Below are positions 15,663-23,366 of a stretch of 64,000 bases of DNA, one piece after another (positions within the stretch are counted from its first letter, which is position 1; every line of letters begins with the position of its first letter). The notes under the pieces were generated by a model, which did no database searches, was not told the DNA's origin, and was given only the letters and a program-made list of their open reading frames with translations. The position numbers and the translations under genes are program-made. This DNA is from Nonomuraea wenchangensis (GTDB lineage: Bacteria > Actinomycetota > Actinomycetes > Streptosporangiales > Streptosporangiaceae): assembly GCF_900111685.1 (NCBI RefSeq), contig NZ_FOHX01000002.1:555869-619868 (forward strand), in the 5' to 3' direction.

Positions 15663-17864
15663 GTGGCCTCATTCAAGGGAATATTCAGGAACCTCCTGGA
15701 CCGTCCGGGCGGCGTGCCCCTGACCCCCTACCAGAAGGTCGTCAAGGCGGCCGGCGAGCGCGCCGAGCGGGTCAGACAGCTCGACGAGCTGCCGCGGCCC
15801 GGGATGGCCGACCTGGCCGAGTTCTGCGCCGTGGCGCGCGAGGCCGCCGACCGCACGCTGGGGCTGCGCCCGTACGACGTGCAGCTCCTCGGGACGCTCG
15901 CGCTGCTCGACGGCAAGGTGGCCGAGATGGCGACCGGCGAGGGCAAGACCCTGTCGGGCGCGATGGCCGCCGCCGGCTACGCCCTCCAGGGCAGGCGGGT
16001 CCACGTGATCTCGGTCAACGACTATCTGGCCCGTCGTGACGCCGAGTGGATGGAGCCGTTCTACGCGGCGCTGGGCGTGAGCGTGGGCTGGATCGACCAG
16101 AACTCCACGCCGGAGGAGCGGCGGGCGGCGTACGCGAAGGACGTGACGTACGGGCCGGTCAGCGAGATCGGCTTCGACGTGCTGCGTGACCGGCTGCGCA
16201 CCGACGCCGCCGAGATCATCGTGCCGGCCCCGGAGGTCGCGGTGATCGACGAGGCCGACTCGGTGCTCGTCGACGAGGCCCGCGTGCCGCTGGTGATGGC
16301 CGGCGCGGCCGACCCGGGCAACGCGGTGCCGGAGATGGCGGCGCTGGTCCGGCAGCTCGTCCGCGGCTACCACTACGAGATCGACGAGCAGGCCCGCAAC
16401 GTCTACCTGACGCCCAAGGGCGCCGACAGCGTGGAGAATCTGCTCGACGTCGAGCTCTACGACGAGAACGAGCCCGGCACGCTCATCGAGCTCAACCTCG
16501 CCCTGCACGCCCACGCGCTGCTGACCCGCGACGTCGACTACATCGTGCGCGACGGCAAGGTCCAGCTCATCAACCCTTCGCGCGGCCGGGTGGCGCTGCT
16601 CCAGCGCTGGCCCAACGGCCTCCAGGCGGCCGTCGAGGCCAAGGAGGCGCTGCCGCCGAGCGAGAAGGGCGAGATCCTCGACTCGATCACCGTGCAGGGC
16701 CTGATCCGCCGCTATCCGCAGATCTGCGGCATGACCGGCACGGCGGTCGCGGTGAGCGAGCAGCTCGGCGAGTTCTACGGGCTGAAGGTCGCGGTGATCC
16801 CGTCCAACCGGCCCTGCGTACGTGAGGACGAGCCGGACCGCGTCTACCCGACCGTCCCCGACAAGGACGCGGCGCTGGTGGAGGAGATCCAGACGGCGCA
16901 CGCCACCGGCCGGCCCATCCTCATCGGCACGCTCGACGTGGCCGAGTCGGAGAACCTCGCCAAGCTGCTGCAGCGGCGCGGCATGGAGCCGGTCGTGCTC
17001 AACGCCAAGAACGACGCCGAGGAGGCCGAGATCATCGCGCGGGCCGGCGAGCGCGACGCGATCACGGTCTCGACCCAGATGGCCGGCCGCGGCACCGACA
17101 TCCGTCTCGGCGACGGCGTGGCCGAGCTGGGCGGCCTCTACGTGATCGGTTCGGGCCGGCACGCCAGCAGCCGCCTCGACGACCAGCTGCGCGGCCGGGC
17201 GGGCCGCCAGGGCGACCCCGGCGCGTCGGTGTTCTTCGTCAGCATGCAGGACGACCTGATCACGCAGTTCGTCCCCGACGAGCGGCCGCCCGCGGCCGAC
17301 CCGGACGGCATCGTCAGGCACCGGCGCGGCGCCTACCTGGTGGGGCACGCCCAGCGCGTCGCCGAGGGCGTCAACCTGGAGATCCACCGCAACACCTGGC
17401 GCTACACCCGGCTGCTCGAGCAGCAGCGCGAGCTGATCCTGGAGTGGCGCGACAAGGTCCTGCACGGTGACGCCGCCTCCAGGGCGCTGGAGACGGCCGA
17501 TCCCGACCGCTGGGCCGAGCTGCCCGAGGACACCCGCGACGAGACGGCACGGCAGATCGTGCTGCACGCCATCGACACGTGCTGGACCGAGCACCTGGCC
17601 TTCCTGCAGGATCTCCGCGAGGGCATCCACCTGCGGGCGCTGGGCCGGATGAGCCCGGTCGACGAGTTCCACCGCGAGGCCGTGGCCGAGTACAAATCGC
17701 TGCTGGCCGAGGTGGAGCGGCGCTCGCTGGAGGCGTTCGAGTCGCCGGAGCCGGACCTCAAGCGGCCCTCCGCGACCTGGACCTATCTCGTGCAGGACAA
17801 CCCGTTCGGCACCGAATGGGACCGCATTCTGCGCCGGGTCAAGAACGCCACCCGCCACGGCTAA
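15663..17864 (+). CDS. secA2: Accessory preprotein translocase ATPase SecA2
   Basis: A 733-residue SecA. The DEAD-type motor is clear: ATGEGKT (Walker A, about residues 92-98), VISVNDYLARRDAEW, AVIDEADSVLVDEARVPL (Walker B region), GMTGTAV, STQMAGRGTDIRLGDG, and DDQLRGRAGRQGDPG. It is much shorter than housekeeping SecA (about 900-950) and lacks the C-terminal zinc-binding tail, fitting actinobacterial SecA2, which exports a small set of proteins through SecYEG. GTG start with GGAGGA 3-8 bases upstream. No substrate, SecY2 or accessory gene is adjacent, so the cargo is unknown. Confidence 0.92.
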   Translation: MASFKGIFRNLLDRPGGVPLTPYQKVVKAAGERAERVRQLDELPRPGMADLAEFCAVAREAADRTLGLRPYDVQLLGTLALLDGKVAEMATGEGKTLSGAMAAAGYALQGRRVHVISVNDYLARRDAEWMEPFYAALGVSVGWIDQNSTPEERRAAYAKDVTYGPVSEIGFDVLRDRLRTDAAEIIVPAPEVAVIDEADSVLVDEARVPLVMAGAADPGNAVPEMAALVRQLVRGYHYEIDEQARNVYLTPKGADSVENLLDVELYDENEPGTLIELNLALHAHALLTRDVDYIVRDGKVQLINPSRGRVALLQRWPNGLQAAVEAKEALPPSEKGEILDSITVQGLIRRYPQICGMTGTAVAVSEQLGEFYGLKVAVIPSNRPCVREDEPDRVYPTVPDKDAALVEEIQTAHATGRPILIGTLDVAESENLAKLLQRRGMEPVVLNAKNDAEEAEIIARAGERDAITVSTQMAGRGTDIRLGDGVAELGGLYVIGSGRHASSRLDDQLRGRAGRQGDPGASVFFVSMQDDLITQFVPDERPPAADPDGIVRHRRGAYLVGHAQRVAEGVNLEIHRNTWRYTRLLEQQRELILEWRDKVLHGDAASRALETADPDRWAELPEDTRDETARQIVLHAIDTCWTEHLAFLQDLREGIHLRALGRMSPVDEFHREAVAEYKSLLAEVERRSLEAFESPEPDLKRPSATWTYLVQDNPFGTEWDRILRRVKNATRHG

Positions 17865-17896
17865 TCCCCGGACCGCTCAAGGCGAGGAAAAAGGAT

Positions 17897-17921
17897 GTTA
17901 TGGGGTCGCGGCTGAGGGCAG
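17897..17921 (+). promoter_or_regulatory. Weak SigB-like promoter of the GPGG small membrane protein
   Basis: GTTA (17897-17900), 15 bases, GGGCAG (17916-17921), then 10 bases to the ATG. The same GTTA-N15-GGGCAG-N10-ATG arrangement occurs at 20297-20332. It departs from GGGTAT at the fourth position, so it is listed with low confidence. Confidence 0.35.
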
Positions 17922-17931
17922 TGATGGGCTC

Positions 17932-18081
17932 ATGGCTACTTTGCTCTGGATCATCGCAGTAATCCTCGTCATCGCCGGGATCTATGTGATCCTGGCCCGG
18001 CGCGACCTTCTCTGGGGGATCGTGCTCATCGTCCTCGGGTTCCTGGTCGGCCCGGGTGGCGTCAGCATCTTCAATGTCTAG
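17932..18081 (+). CDS. GPGG-motif small membrane protein (49 aa)
   Basis: A 49-residue protein beginning MATLLWIIAVILVIAGIY. It consists of two hydrophobic helices joined by the basic turn LARRDLLWG and ends VGPGGVSIFNV, the GPGG signature that names a family of small actinobacterial membrane proteins. Function is unknown. It follows secA2 by 67 bases on the same strand and precedes two hairpins. High coding constraint is suggested by the intact signature. Confidence 0.88.
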   Translation: MATLLWIIAVILVIAGIYVILARRDLLWGIVLIVLGFLVGPGGVSIFNV

Positions 18082-18114
18082 GGGCGCAGGCCGCCCGCAA
18101 TTCCGTTCGGCAAC

Positions 18115-18149
18115 GCCGCTGGGCCGATCTCCGAGAGCGGTCCAGCGGC
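18115..18149 (+). terminator. Terminator hairpin of the GPGG gene
   Basis: GCCGCTGG (18115-18122) pairs with CCAGCGGC (18142-18149), and an inner CCG/CGG pair continues the stem. It lies 34 bases after the stop. Confidence 0.55.
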
Positions 18150-18197
18150 TCCATCATGCTCACTTACTGAAATAAGAAACGCACGTTTTTACCGGAC

Positions 18198-18231
18198 GAC
18201 GGCGAGGGCGCCATCAGGCGCCCTCGCCGTC
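18198..18231. terminator. Long bidirectional terminator hairpin
   Basis: GACGGCGAGGGCGCC (18198-18212), loop ATCA, GGCGCCCTCGCCGTC (18217-18231): a perfect 15-base stem between convergent genes, 15 bases before the end of the phosphoesterase gene on the minus strand. It can terminate from either side. Confidence 0.75.
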
Positions 18232-18245
18232 CGAAACTCCGGAAT

Positions 18246-18977
18246 TCAGCAGGCGCCGTTCTCGCCCAGGCAGTAGACCGCGTACGCGCGGCCGAGTACG
18301 GGCAACGCCACGTTGCGCACCCGGATGCCGCCCGGCGTCATGCCCTTCTCGCTGCCCTTGTGCGCGTGCCCGTGCAGGATCAGGTCGGCGCCCGCCGTGT
18401 CGACCGCCTCGGCCAGGAGGTAGCTGCCGAGGAAGGGGTAGATCTCGTGGGGCTCGCCCTCCAGCGTCTCCTTGATCGGGGAGTAGTGCGAGAGCACCAC
18501 CTTCAGGTCGGCGGTCATCTCCTTCAGCGCGACCTTCCACGACTCGGCGATGTAGCGGGTGTGGGCCACGAAGTTCTTGATCTCGCGCTCGCCGAACTCG
18601 CTCGCGCACTTGCCCGCGTACCCGCCGCCGAAGCCCTTGCCGCCGACCACGCCCAGCTTGACCTCGCCGCACTGGATGACCACGCCGTCGTCGTGGAGGA
18701 CGATGACGCCGGCGTCGCGGAGCGCCGCGGCGATCTCGTACTGGAGGTCGGAGTGGTAGTCGTGGTTGCCGAGCACGGCGATCGTGGGGACCGGCAGCCC
18801 ACGCAGCTCCTCGGCCACCAGCCGGCCTTCTTCGAGGGTGCCGTGCCGGGTGAGGTCGCCGGTGAGCATGAAGACGTCCGCCCGCTCCTCGATGCCCTCC
18901 AGGTGTTTGCGGTACTGACCGCGGACGTCCTCGCCCAGATGGATGTCTCCGACGGCCGCGATGCGCAGTTCAGTCAA
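18246..18977 (-). CDS. Metallophosphoesterase
   Basis: A 243-residue calcineurin-like phosphoesterase with all five metal motifs in order: GDIHLG (10-15), GDLTRHG, GNHDYH, SHYSP and HGHAH. These bind a dinuclear metal centre that hydrolyses phosphomono- or diesters; the natural substrate (nucleotide, lipid or nucleic acid) cannot be assigned. It overlaps the BON-domain gene upstream by 8 bases, forming a two-gene unit. The C-terminus ends GAC, with a Cys that has no evident role. Confidence 0.9.
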   Translation of the reverse strand: MTELRIAAVGDIHLGEDVRGQYRKHLEGIEERADVFMLTGDLTRHGTLEEGRLVAEELRGLPVPTIAVLGNHDYHSDLQYEIAAALRDAGVIVLHDDGVVIQCGEVKLGVVGGKGFGGGYAGKCASEFGEREIKNFVAHTRYIAESWKVALKEMTADLKVVLSHYSPIKETLEGEPHEIYPFLGSYLLAEAVDTAGADLILHGHAHKGSEKGMTPGGIRVRNVALPVLGRAYAVYCLGENGAC

Positions 18978-19218
18978 GGTGCTCGTCCTCCCCCGGCTCG
19001 GTGAACTCCACGACCATGATCTCGTTGTGCACGCGCAGGTCAGGAGCGGCCTCGTGCGCCACCAGGCCGAGCCGTTCGCGCTGCTCGGCCCCGCTCACCT
19101 GACCACGCAGGAAGAGCTGGTCGCCGCGGATGTCCACGCGGATCCCCAGCTCGTGCGTGCGCCCGTCCTCGGCCAGCGCCGCCTGGACGCGGGCCGCGAC
19201 GTACTGCGGAGCTTCCAT
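18970..19218 (-). CDS. BON-domain protein
   Basis: An 82-residue protein starting MEAPQYVAARVQAAL, with GAGGCGAG upstream. The whole length is one BON-like domain (AARVQAALAEDGRTHELGIRV and LRGQVSGAEQRERLG), a fold found in osmotic-shock protein OsmY and in secretins. No signal peptide is evident, so it may act in the cytoplasm. It is coupled to the phosphoesterase and lies behind a SigB-like promoter. Confidence 0.82.
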   Translation of the reverse strand: MEAPQYVAARVQAALAEDGRTHELGIRVDIRGDQLFLRGQVSGAEQRERLGLVAHEAAPDLRVHNEIMVVEFTEPGEDEHLD

Positions 19219-19245
19219 CGTCTCGCCTCCTCGCTTTTTCGTCGC

Positions 19246-19270
19246 GTGCCCGTGCATTAACGCCTCAAAC
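19246..19270 (-). promoter_or_regulatory. SigB-like promoter of the BON/phosphoesterase operon
   Basis: Minus strand: GTTT (19270-19267), 15 bases, GGGCAC (19251-19246), then 27 bases to the ATG. The -10 is imperfect. Confidence 0.45.
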
Positions 19271-20275
19271 GGTACGGATAAGGTCAATGACCGCCTTTTC
19301 CACCGGTCCCGCCGTGGCGAGCTGCCCGAAGTCGACGGCCGAGCCGAGCTCGGTCAGGGCCGCGCCGATGGTCCTGTCCTGGTCGTACGCCTCGATGACG
19401 CGCGGGTCCACGTACGACGCCCTGGCCACGGTCGGGGTGTTGCCCAGGTACTCGGCGACCTCCCGCATGACGCGGGTGACCGCCCGCTTCTTCTTCGTCG
19501 GCCCGAGCCGCACGGCCGGACGGGACACCGCCAGCCCGACGGCCGCCAGCACCGTCGCGTGCCAGGTGCGGAAGTCCTTGGCCGAGACCTCGTAGCCGAT
19601 GATCTCCTTGAGGTAGTCGTTGATGTCCTCACTGCGTACGTCGGCCCAGTCGCCGTCGCGCCGGTAGCGCAGCAGCTCGCCCTCCTTGCCGCCGGCCCGT
19701 TTCAGCGAGCGCAGCACCGCGCACGCCCCGGGGTCGGCCACCTCGACCTCGCGCGGGATGTCGCCCTTGGCCTGGTAGGAGAAGACGACGTACCCCTTCG
19801 AGAAGGTCAGGTGCTCCATCCGCAGGGTGGCCAGGCCGTAGCTGTCGTAGCTCTCGCCGCCGATGCGGAAGAAGCCGATGTCCAGCAGCCGGGCCGCGGC
19901 GGCGAGGACCCGCTGCCGGGTCAGGCCGCGCCCCTGGAGCTGCTCGTCCACCGTCTTCCTGAACTCCGGCAGCCGCTCGGCCACCTCCAGCACGTGGTCG
20001 AACTTGGCCCGGTCCTGCTGCTCGCGCCACAGGTCGTGGTAGCGGTACTGGAGCCGCCCGGCCGCGTCGGTGCCGACGGCCTGCAGATGGCCGCGGGGGT
20101 CGGTGCAGATCCACACGTCCGTCCAGGCCGGGGGGATGGCGAGGGCCTTGATCCGGGCCAGCGTCTCGGGGTCGCGCACCGGGCTGCCGTCGGGGTCGGC
20201 GTAGCTGAACCCGCGTCCGCGACGGCGCCGGACGATCCCCGGCTCACTGTGATCGCTAGGACGCAGCTCGGGCAC
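19265..20275 (-). CDS. DNA topoisomerase IB
   Basis: A 336-residue eukaryote-like type IB topoisomerase, taken from a GTG at 20275 that lies 10 bases after a SigB-like -10; a TTG at 20308 lies inside that promoter. The catalytic core shows RIGGESYDSYGLATLRMEH, KDFRTWHAT (catalytic Arg and His region) and ASYVDPRVIEAY, which contains the nucleophilic Tyr. It nicks and rejoins one DNA strand through a 3'-phosphotyrosine to relax supercoils. Bacterial IB enzymes are scattered; the stress-type promoter suggests a role in osmotic or desiccation stress rather than replication. Confidence 0.93.
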   Translation of the reverse strand: MPELRPSDHSEPGIVRRRRGRGFSYADPDGSPVRDPETLARIKALAIPPAWTDVWICTDPRGHLQAVGTDAAGRLQYRYHDLWREQQDRAKFDHVLEVAERLPEFRKTVDEQLQGRGLTRQRVLAAAARLLDIGFFRIGGESYDSYGLATLRMEHLTFSKGYVVFSYQAKGDIPREVEVADPGACAVLRSLKRAGGKEGELLRYRRDGDWADVRSEDINDYLKEIIGYEVSAKDFRTWHATVLAAVGLAVSRPAVRLGPTKKKRAVTRVMREVAEYLGNTPTVARASYVDPRVIEAYDQDRTIGAALTELGSAVDFGQLATAGPVEKAVIDLIRTV

Positions 20276-20285
20276 GACGGGCGGG

Positions 20286-20310
20286 CTACCCAGGACGTTA
20301 ATGGGCAAAC
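20286..20310 (-). promoter_or_regulatory. SigB-like promoter of topoisomerase IB
   Basis: Minus strand: GTTT (20310-20307), 15 bases, GGGTAG (20291-20286). Overlapping it on the plus strand is GTTA (20297-20300), 15 bases, GGGCAG (20316-20321), 10 bases before the next gene, so the two divergent promoters interlock. Confidence 0.65.
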
Positions 20311-20331
20311 GACTCGGGCAGAGGAGCGGAC

Positions 20332-20589
20332 ATGGCTGATAAGGGAGAATGGCACGAGGAACGGTCCTCGCGGGGCCACGCCATGGTGCCGGCGACCCCG
20401 CGCGATGTGGTGCACCTGCGGGTTGGTTCGTTCATCCTGGTGTTCCTGTTCGCCTTCACGGTGCTGGGACTCATCGCGCAGGCGCCGGTCATCACCGGCA
20501 TCGCCATCGCGCTCGCCGTGGTCACGGTCGTCGACATGGTCCTCGCCGTACGACGTCAGAAGCAGGGCCGAGACGGAGAGGCGGGCTGA
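20332..20589 (+). CDS. Small two-helix membrane protein
   Basis: An 85-residue protein: a charged N-terminal 25 residues, then two hydrophobic segments (about residues 31-49 and 52-72; VGSFILVFLFAFTVLGLIA and VITGIAIALAVVTVVDMVLA) and a basic tail. I do not recognise a named family with certainty. A GAGGAG ribosome-binding site precedes the ATG. It is 8 bases upstream of the SDR gene and may be co-transcribed. Its divergent promoter interlocks with that of topoisomerase IB. Confidence 0.78.
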   Translation: MADKGEWHEERSSRGHAMVPATPRDVVHLRVGSFILVFLFAFTVLGLIAQAPVITGIAIALAVVTVVDMVLAVRRQKQGRDGEAG

Positions 20590-20597
20590 TCGGTTCC

Positions 20598-21605
20598 ATG
20601 GCATCACTACGCGGGCGGGTCGTCGTGGTGACGGGCGCGAGCGGCGGCGTGGGCCGCGCTGTCGTGCGTGAGCTGGGCAAACAGGGCGCGAAGGTGGCGC
20701 TGCTGGCGCGTGGGACGACCGGGCTGGGCGCGGCCGCGGTCGACGTGGGCGCGGCGGGCGGCGTCGGCCAGGTCTACGAGACCGACATGGCCGACTACGA
20801 GCAGGTGCGCTCGGCGGCCGAGCGCATCGAGACGGAGATGGGCCCCATCTCGGTCTGGATCAACACGGCCTTCTCCAGCGTCTTCGCCCGCTTCATCGAC
20901 ATCTCGCCGGAGGAGTACGAGCGGACCACACAGGTCACCTACCTCGGATACGTGTGGGGCACGAAGGTGGCGCTGGATCTCATGGGCCCGCGCAACCAGG
21001 GCGCGATCGTGCAGGTGGGCTCGGCGCTGGCGCAGCGCTCCATCCCGTTGCAGTCGGCGTACTGCGGGGCCAAGCACGCGATCCAGGGCTTCACCGAGTC
21101 GGTCCGCACCGAGCTGCTGGCCGACGGCAGCAACGTCAAGATCACCGTGGTGCAGCTCCCCGCGGTCAACACCCCTCAGTTCGAGTGGGTGCTGAGCAAG
21201 CTGCGCAAGCACCCCCAGCCGGTGCCGCCGATCTACCAGCCGGAGGTCGCGGCCAGGGCGGTCGTGTTCGCCGCCGAGCATCCGGAGCGCAAGGAGTACT
21301 GGGTGGGCGGCATGACCGCCGCGACACTCATGGCGCAGCGGGTGGCGCCCGCGCTGGTGGACCGCTACCTCGCGCGGACCGGCATCCAGTCGCAGCAGAC
21401 CGACGAGAAGCCGCCGAGCGGCGTGTCGAACCTGTGGGAGCCGGCCGACGACGACACCGACTACGGCGCGCACGGCACGTTCGACCGGCGCTCGACCGGG
21501 CGCAGCCCGCAGCTCTGGCTGTCGCAGCACCGCCGCCCGGTCCTGCTGGGGCTGGCCGGAGGCGCGGCGGCGGCGGGCGCGATGGCTCTGCTGCGCCGCA
21601 GGTAA
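20598..21605 (+). CDS. Short-chain dehydrogenase/reductase with C-terminal membrane anchor
   Basis: A 335-residue SDR. TGASGGVGRAV (about residues 12-22) is the NAD(P)-binding motif and SAYCGAKHA supplies the catalytic Tyr-x-x-x-Lys; a Ser in VGSALAQRS completes the triad. Beyond the usual 250-residue core it has a hydrophilic stretch and a final hydrophobic segment (VLLGLAGGAAAAGAMALLRRR), suggesting a C-terminal membrane anchor. The substrate is unknown. Such anchored SDRs recur in actinobacterial stress gene neighbourhoods. Confidence 0.9.
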   Translation: MASLRGRVVVVTGASGGVGRAVVRELGKQGAKVALLARGTTGLGAAAVDVGAAGGVGQVYETDMADYEQVRSAAERIETEMGPISVWINTAFSSVFARFIDISPEEYERTTQVTYLGYVWGTKVALDLMGPRNQGAIVQVGSALAQRSIPLQSAYCGAKHAIQGFTESVRTELLADGSNVKITVVQLPAVNTPQFEWVLSKLRKHPQPVPPIYQPEVAARAVVFAAEHPERKEYWVGGMTAATLMAQRVAPALVDRYLARTGIQSQQTDEKPPSGVSNLWEPADDDTDYGAHGTFDRRSTGRSPQLWLSQHRRPVLLGLAGGAAAAGAMALLRRR

Positions 21606-21718
21606 GCGGGCCACAGGTCCAGATTTTTCCTCCCCAGAGGGATAAAAGCACACCTCGTGATCGGTCCGCCGATCGCCAGGGACGGCGCGATTTTGCCACC
21701 ATGTGCTCACAGGACGGC

Positions 21719-21750
21719 GGGACCCCGGCCCTGGACGGGTCCGGGGTCCC
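21719..21750 (+). terminator. Perfect hairpin after the SDR gene
   Basis: GGGACCCCGG (21719-21728) and CCGGGGTCCC (21741-21750) are a perfect 10-base inverted repeat. It lies between the SDR stop and the next GTG, so it may terminate the SDR operon or sit in the leader of the next gene. Confidence 0.55.
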
Positions 21751-21777
21751 CTCATGCGAGCGCGAAGGCGGGAGCGC

Positions 21778-22041
21778 GTGGACGCAGCGACGGAGCCGCC
21801 GGGCGGCGAGGACGGACTCTGGAGCCGGATGGCCGGGACGAGAGCCGAGCTCCTGGAGCTCAGGAACGAGGTCAGCCACGGGCTCACGGGGCTCGGCCGG
21901 CAGGTCGGCGAGCTGACGCGGCAGGCCGAGGAGCATCTGGAGCCGGCCCGTCACGAGGTGCTGGGCAAGCTGGACGCGCTGCGGCGCGAGCTGGCCGAGC
22001 TGGGGCTCAAGGCGGGCAGGCCACCGGACGAGCAGCGCTGA
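21778..22041 (+). CDS. Small coiled-coil protein
   Basis: An 87-residue protein from GTG 21778 with GGGAG 4-8 bases upstream; an ATG at 21703 is in frame but would read through the hairpin. Leu-rich heptads run through most of the length (LLELRNEVSHGLTGLGRQVG, LDALRRELAELGLKAG), predicting a single coiled coil. It has no signal peptide or recognised domain. A terminator follows. Confidence 0.55.
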   Translation: MDAATEPPGGEDGLWSRMAGTRAELLELRNEVSHGLTGLGRQVGELTRQAEEHLEPARHEVLGKLDALRRELAELGLKAGRPPDEQR

Positions 22042-22061
22042 GCGGACGGGGAGCGGCCGGA

Positions 22062-22099
22062 CCGGCGCGGGCCCCCGTCCGCATCGGGGCCCGCGCCGG
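22062..22099. terminator. Bidirectional terminator hairpin
   Basis: CCGGCGCGGGCCCC (22062-22075) and GGGGCCCGCGCCGG (22086-22099) form a perfect 14-base stem with a 10-base loop between convergent genes. Confidence 0.7.
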
Positions 22100-22140
22100 G
22101 GCTCAGCGGGGGCGGAAACCGGTCGGCGGCACCACGGGGG

Positions 22141-22626
22141 CTACTCGGCCGCCTTCATGAGCTTGGCGTAGGCGAGCTGGAGCCAGTCCGACACCGCCAC
22201 CGCCGTCATCGTCGCCCCGATGAGGCGGGTCGCCTTCGGCGCGATGACCAGCCCGGCGGCGTACCCGGTCGCCACCCACTGCGCCAGGCAGAACGGGCAC
22301 GCCAGCAGCTCGCCGAGCGCGCTGCGAGGGCTCTCCTGCACTTCGGCGGGCCCGCCCTGGCCCTCGTAGCGGGTGAAGGGGGCGCGGATGGGACTGGTGA
22401 CGGGGTCCTTGGCGATGCGCCGGGACACCTTGTGCGTGCACGCCGCCATGAGCGCGAGGTCCAGGACGCCGATCCGGTCGGGGACACGCCGGTTCGCCAG
22501 ACTCGCCACCGTGGCGGCGACGGCCACCGTGCCACCGTACGCGGCGAGGATGCCGAGGTAACCGCGGAGTGGACGATTCTGCCCGCCCTCATAGGCCCTT
22601 TCTGTCTTCTCCAGGATTTCCGTCAT
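22141..22626 (-). CDS. DUF1360 membrane protein
   Basis: A 161-residue protein with hydrophobic segments at about 23-43, 50-65 and 115-133 and the sequence LLACPFCLAQWVATGYAAGL, the CPFCxxxW signature of DUF1360 (YngL-like) proteins. The family is found in spore- and stress-related loci, but its biochemical role is unknown. A SigB-like promoter (GTTG-N15-GGGTAG) lies 11 bases upstream. Confidence 0.88.
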   Translation of the reverse strand: MTEILEKTERAYEGGQNRPLRGYLGILAAYGGTVAVAATVASLANRRVPDRIGVLDLALMAACTHKVSRRIAKDPVTSPIRAPFTRYEGQGGPAEVQESPRSALGELLACPFCLAQWVATGYAAGLVIAPKATRLIGATMTAVAVSDWLQLAYAKLMKAAE

Positions 22627-22637
22627 AGCGCCTGTGA

Positions 22638-22662
22638 CTACCCTGCAAGGGCCGCATCCAAC
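22638..22662 (-). promoter_or_regulatory. SigB-like promoter of the DUF1360 gene
   Basis: Minus strand: GTTG (22662-22659), 15 bases, GGGTAG (22643-22638). It abuts the opposite promoter at 22663-22687, giving back-to-back sites. Confidence 0.6.
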
Positions 22663-22687
22663 GTCTACTTGACCATCCGCTGGGTAG
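22663..22687 (+). promoter_or_regulatory. SigB-like promoter of the nucleotidyltransferase gene
   Basis: GTCT (22663-22666), 15 bases, GGGTAG (22682-22687), then 9 bases to the ATG, so the message is probably leaderless. Confidence 0.55.
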
Positions 22688-22696
22688 CCCGAACCT

Positions 22697-23293
22697 ATGA
22701 GCAGCCACGGTCACGAGGTCACCGACGCCATCCTCGACACCTTGAAGCGCGCCAGCTCCGGGCTCAAGGACGCCGGGGTCAAGTTCGCGCTGGCCGGAGG
22801 TTGCGCCGCTTACGCCCGAGGCGCCGCCCCTTCCCTCCATGACGTCGATTTCGTCCTCACCGAGCACGACGTGCCGGCCGCCCTGGACGCGCTGCGCCAG
22901 CTAGGTTTTCAGACGGCCAAGCCCCCGGAGGACTGGCTGGTCAAGGCCTACGACGAGGGCCGGCTGGTGGACCTGATCTTCCGCGTGTCCGATCTCGACA
23001 TCACCGAGGAGCTGCTCGACCGGGCCGAGCCGCTGAAGGCGTCGGCCGTGATCGTGCCCGTGCTGGAGGCCACCGACCTGGTGATCTCGTGGCTGCTGCC
23101 GCTGTCGGAGCACGCCTGCGACTACGGGGCGCTGCTGGCCCAGGTGCGCGCGCTGCGCGAGCAGGTGGACTGGCCGCGGGTGGCCGCCGTGACCGAGGAC
23201 TCGCCGTACGCGACCACGTTCATCACCCTGCTGGAACGGCTCGGCGTGCTGAACGGCCCGGTCGAGCCCTCCGGCGACTCCAAGTGGCCCTGA
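22697..23293 (+). CDS. Nucleotidyltransferase-fold protein
   Basis: A 198-residue protein. FALAGGCAAYARG then LHDVDFVLTEHD (about residues 31-58) is the GG...DxD signature of pol-beta-like nucleotidyltransferases, and LVDLIFRV supplies a third acidic residue. Solitary members of this type resemble the nucleotidyltransferase half of AbiEii-like proteins, but no cognate antitoxin gene is next to it. A toxin or RNA-modifying function is therefore only possible. The promoter is SigB-like. Confidence 0.8.
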   Translation: MSSHGHEVTDAILDTLKRASSGLKDAGVKFALAGGCAAYARGAAPSLHDVDFVLTEHDVPAALDALRQLGFQTAKPPEDWLVKAYDEGRLVDLIFRVSDLDITEELLDRAEPLKASAVIVPVLEATDLVISWLLPLSEHACDYGALLAQVRALREQVDWPRVAAVTEDSPYATTFITLLERLGVLNGPVEPSGDSKWP

Positions 23294-23311
23294 CGCCCGC
23301 GCGCGAACGGC

Positions 23312-23334
23312 GTTAACCCGGCCGACGCGGGTAG
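23312..23334 (+). promoter_or_regulatory. SigB-like promoter of the transketolase gene
   Basis: GTTA (23312-23315), 13 bases, GGGTAG (23329-23334), 32 bases before the ATG. The spacer is one base shorter than usual. Confidence 0.45.
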
Positions 23335-23366
23335 ACGGGGCGGAACCCGTCTCCGAGGAGGTCAAG

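Noticed and set aside
15669-17858. A 729-codon open frame antisense to secA2
   Set aside because: It has no recognisable domain and a low-complexity His/Arg/Gly-rich composition, as expected opposite a GC-rich gene; secA2 has all motor motifs.
22697-23293. A toxin-antitoxin module around the nucleotidyltransferase
   Set aside because: No small antitoxin gene overlaps or abuts it; the flanking genes have their own promoters.
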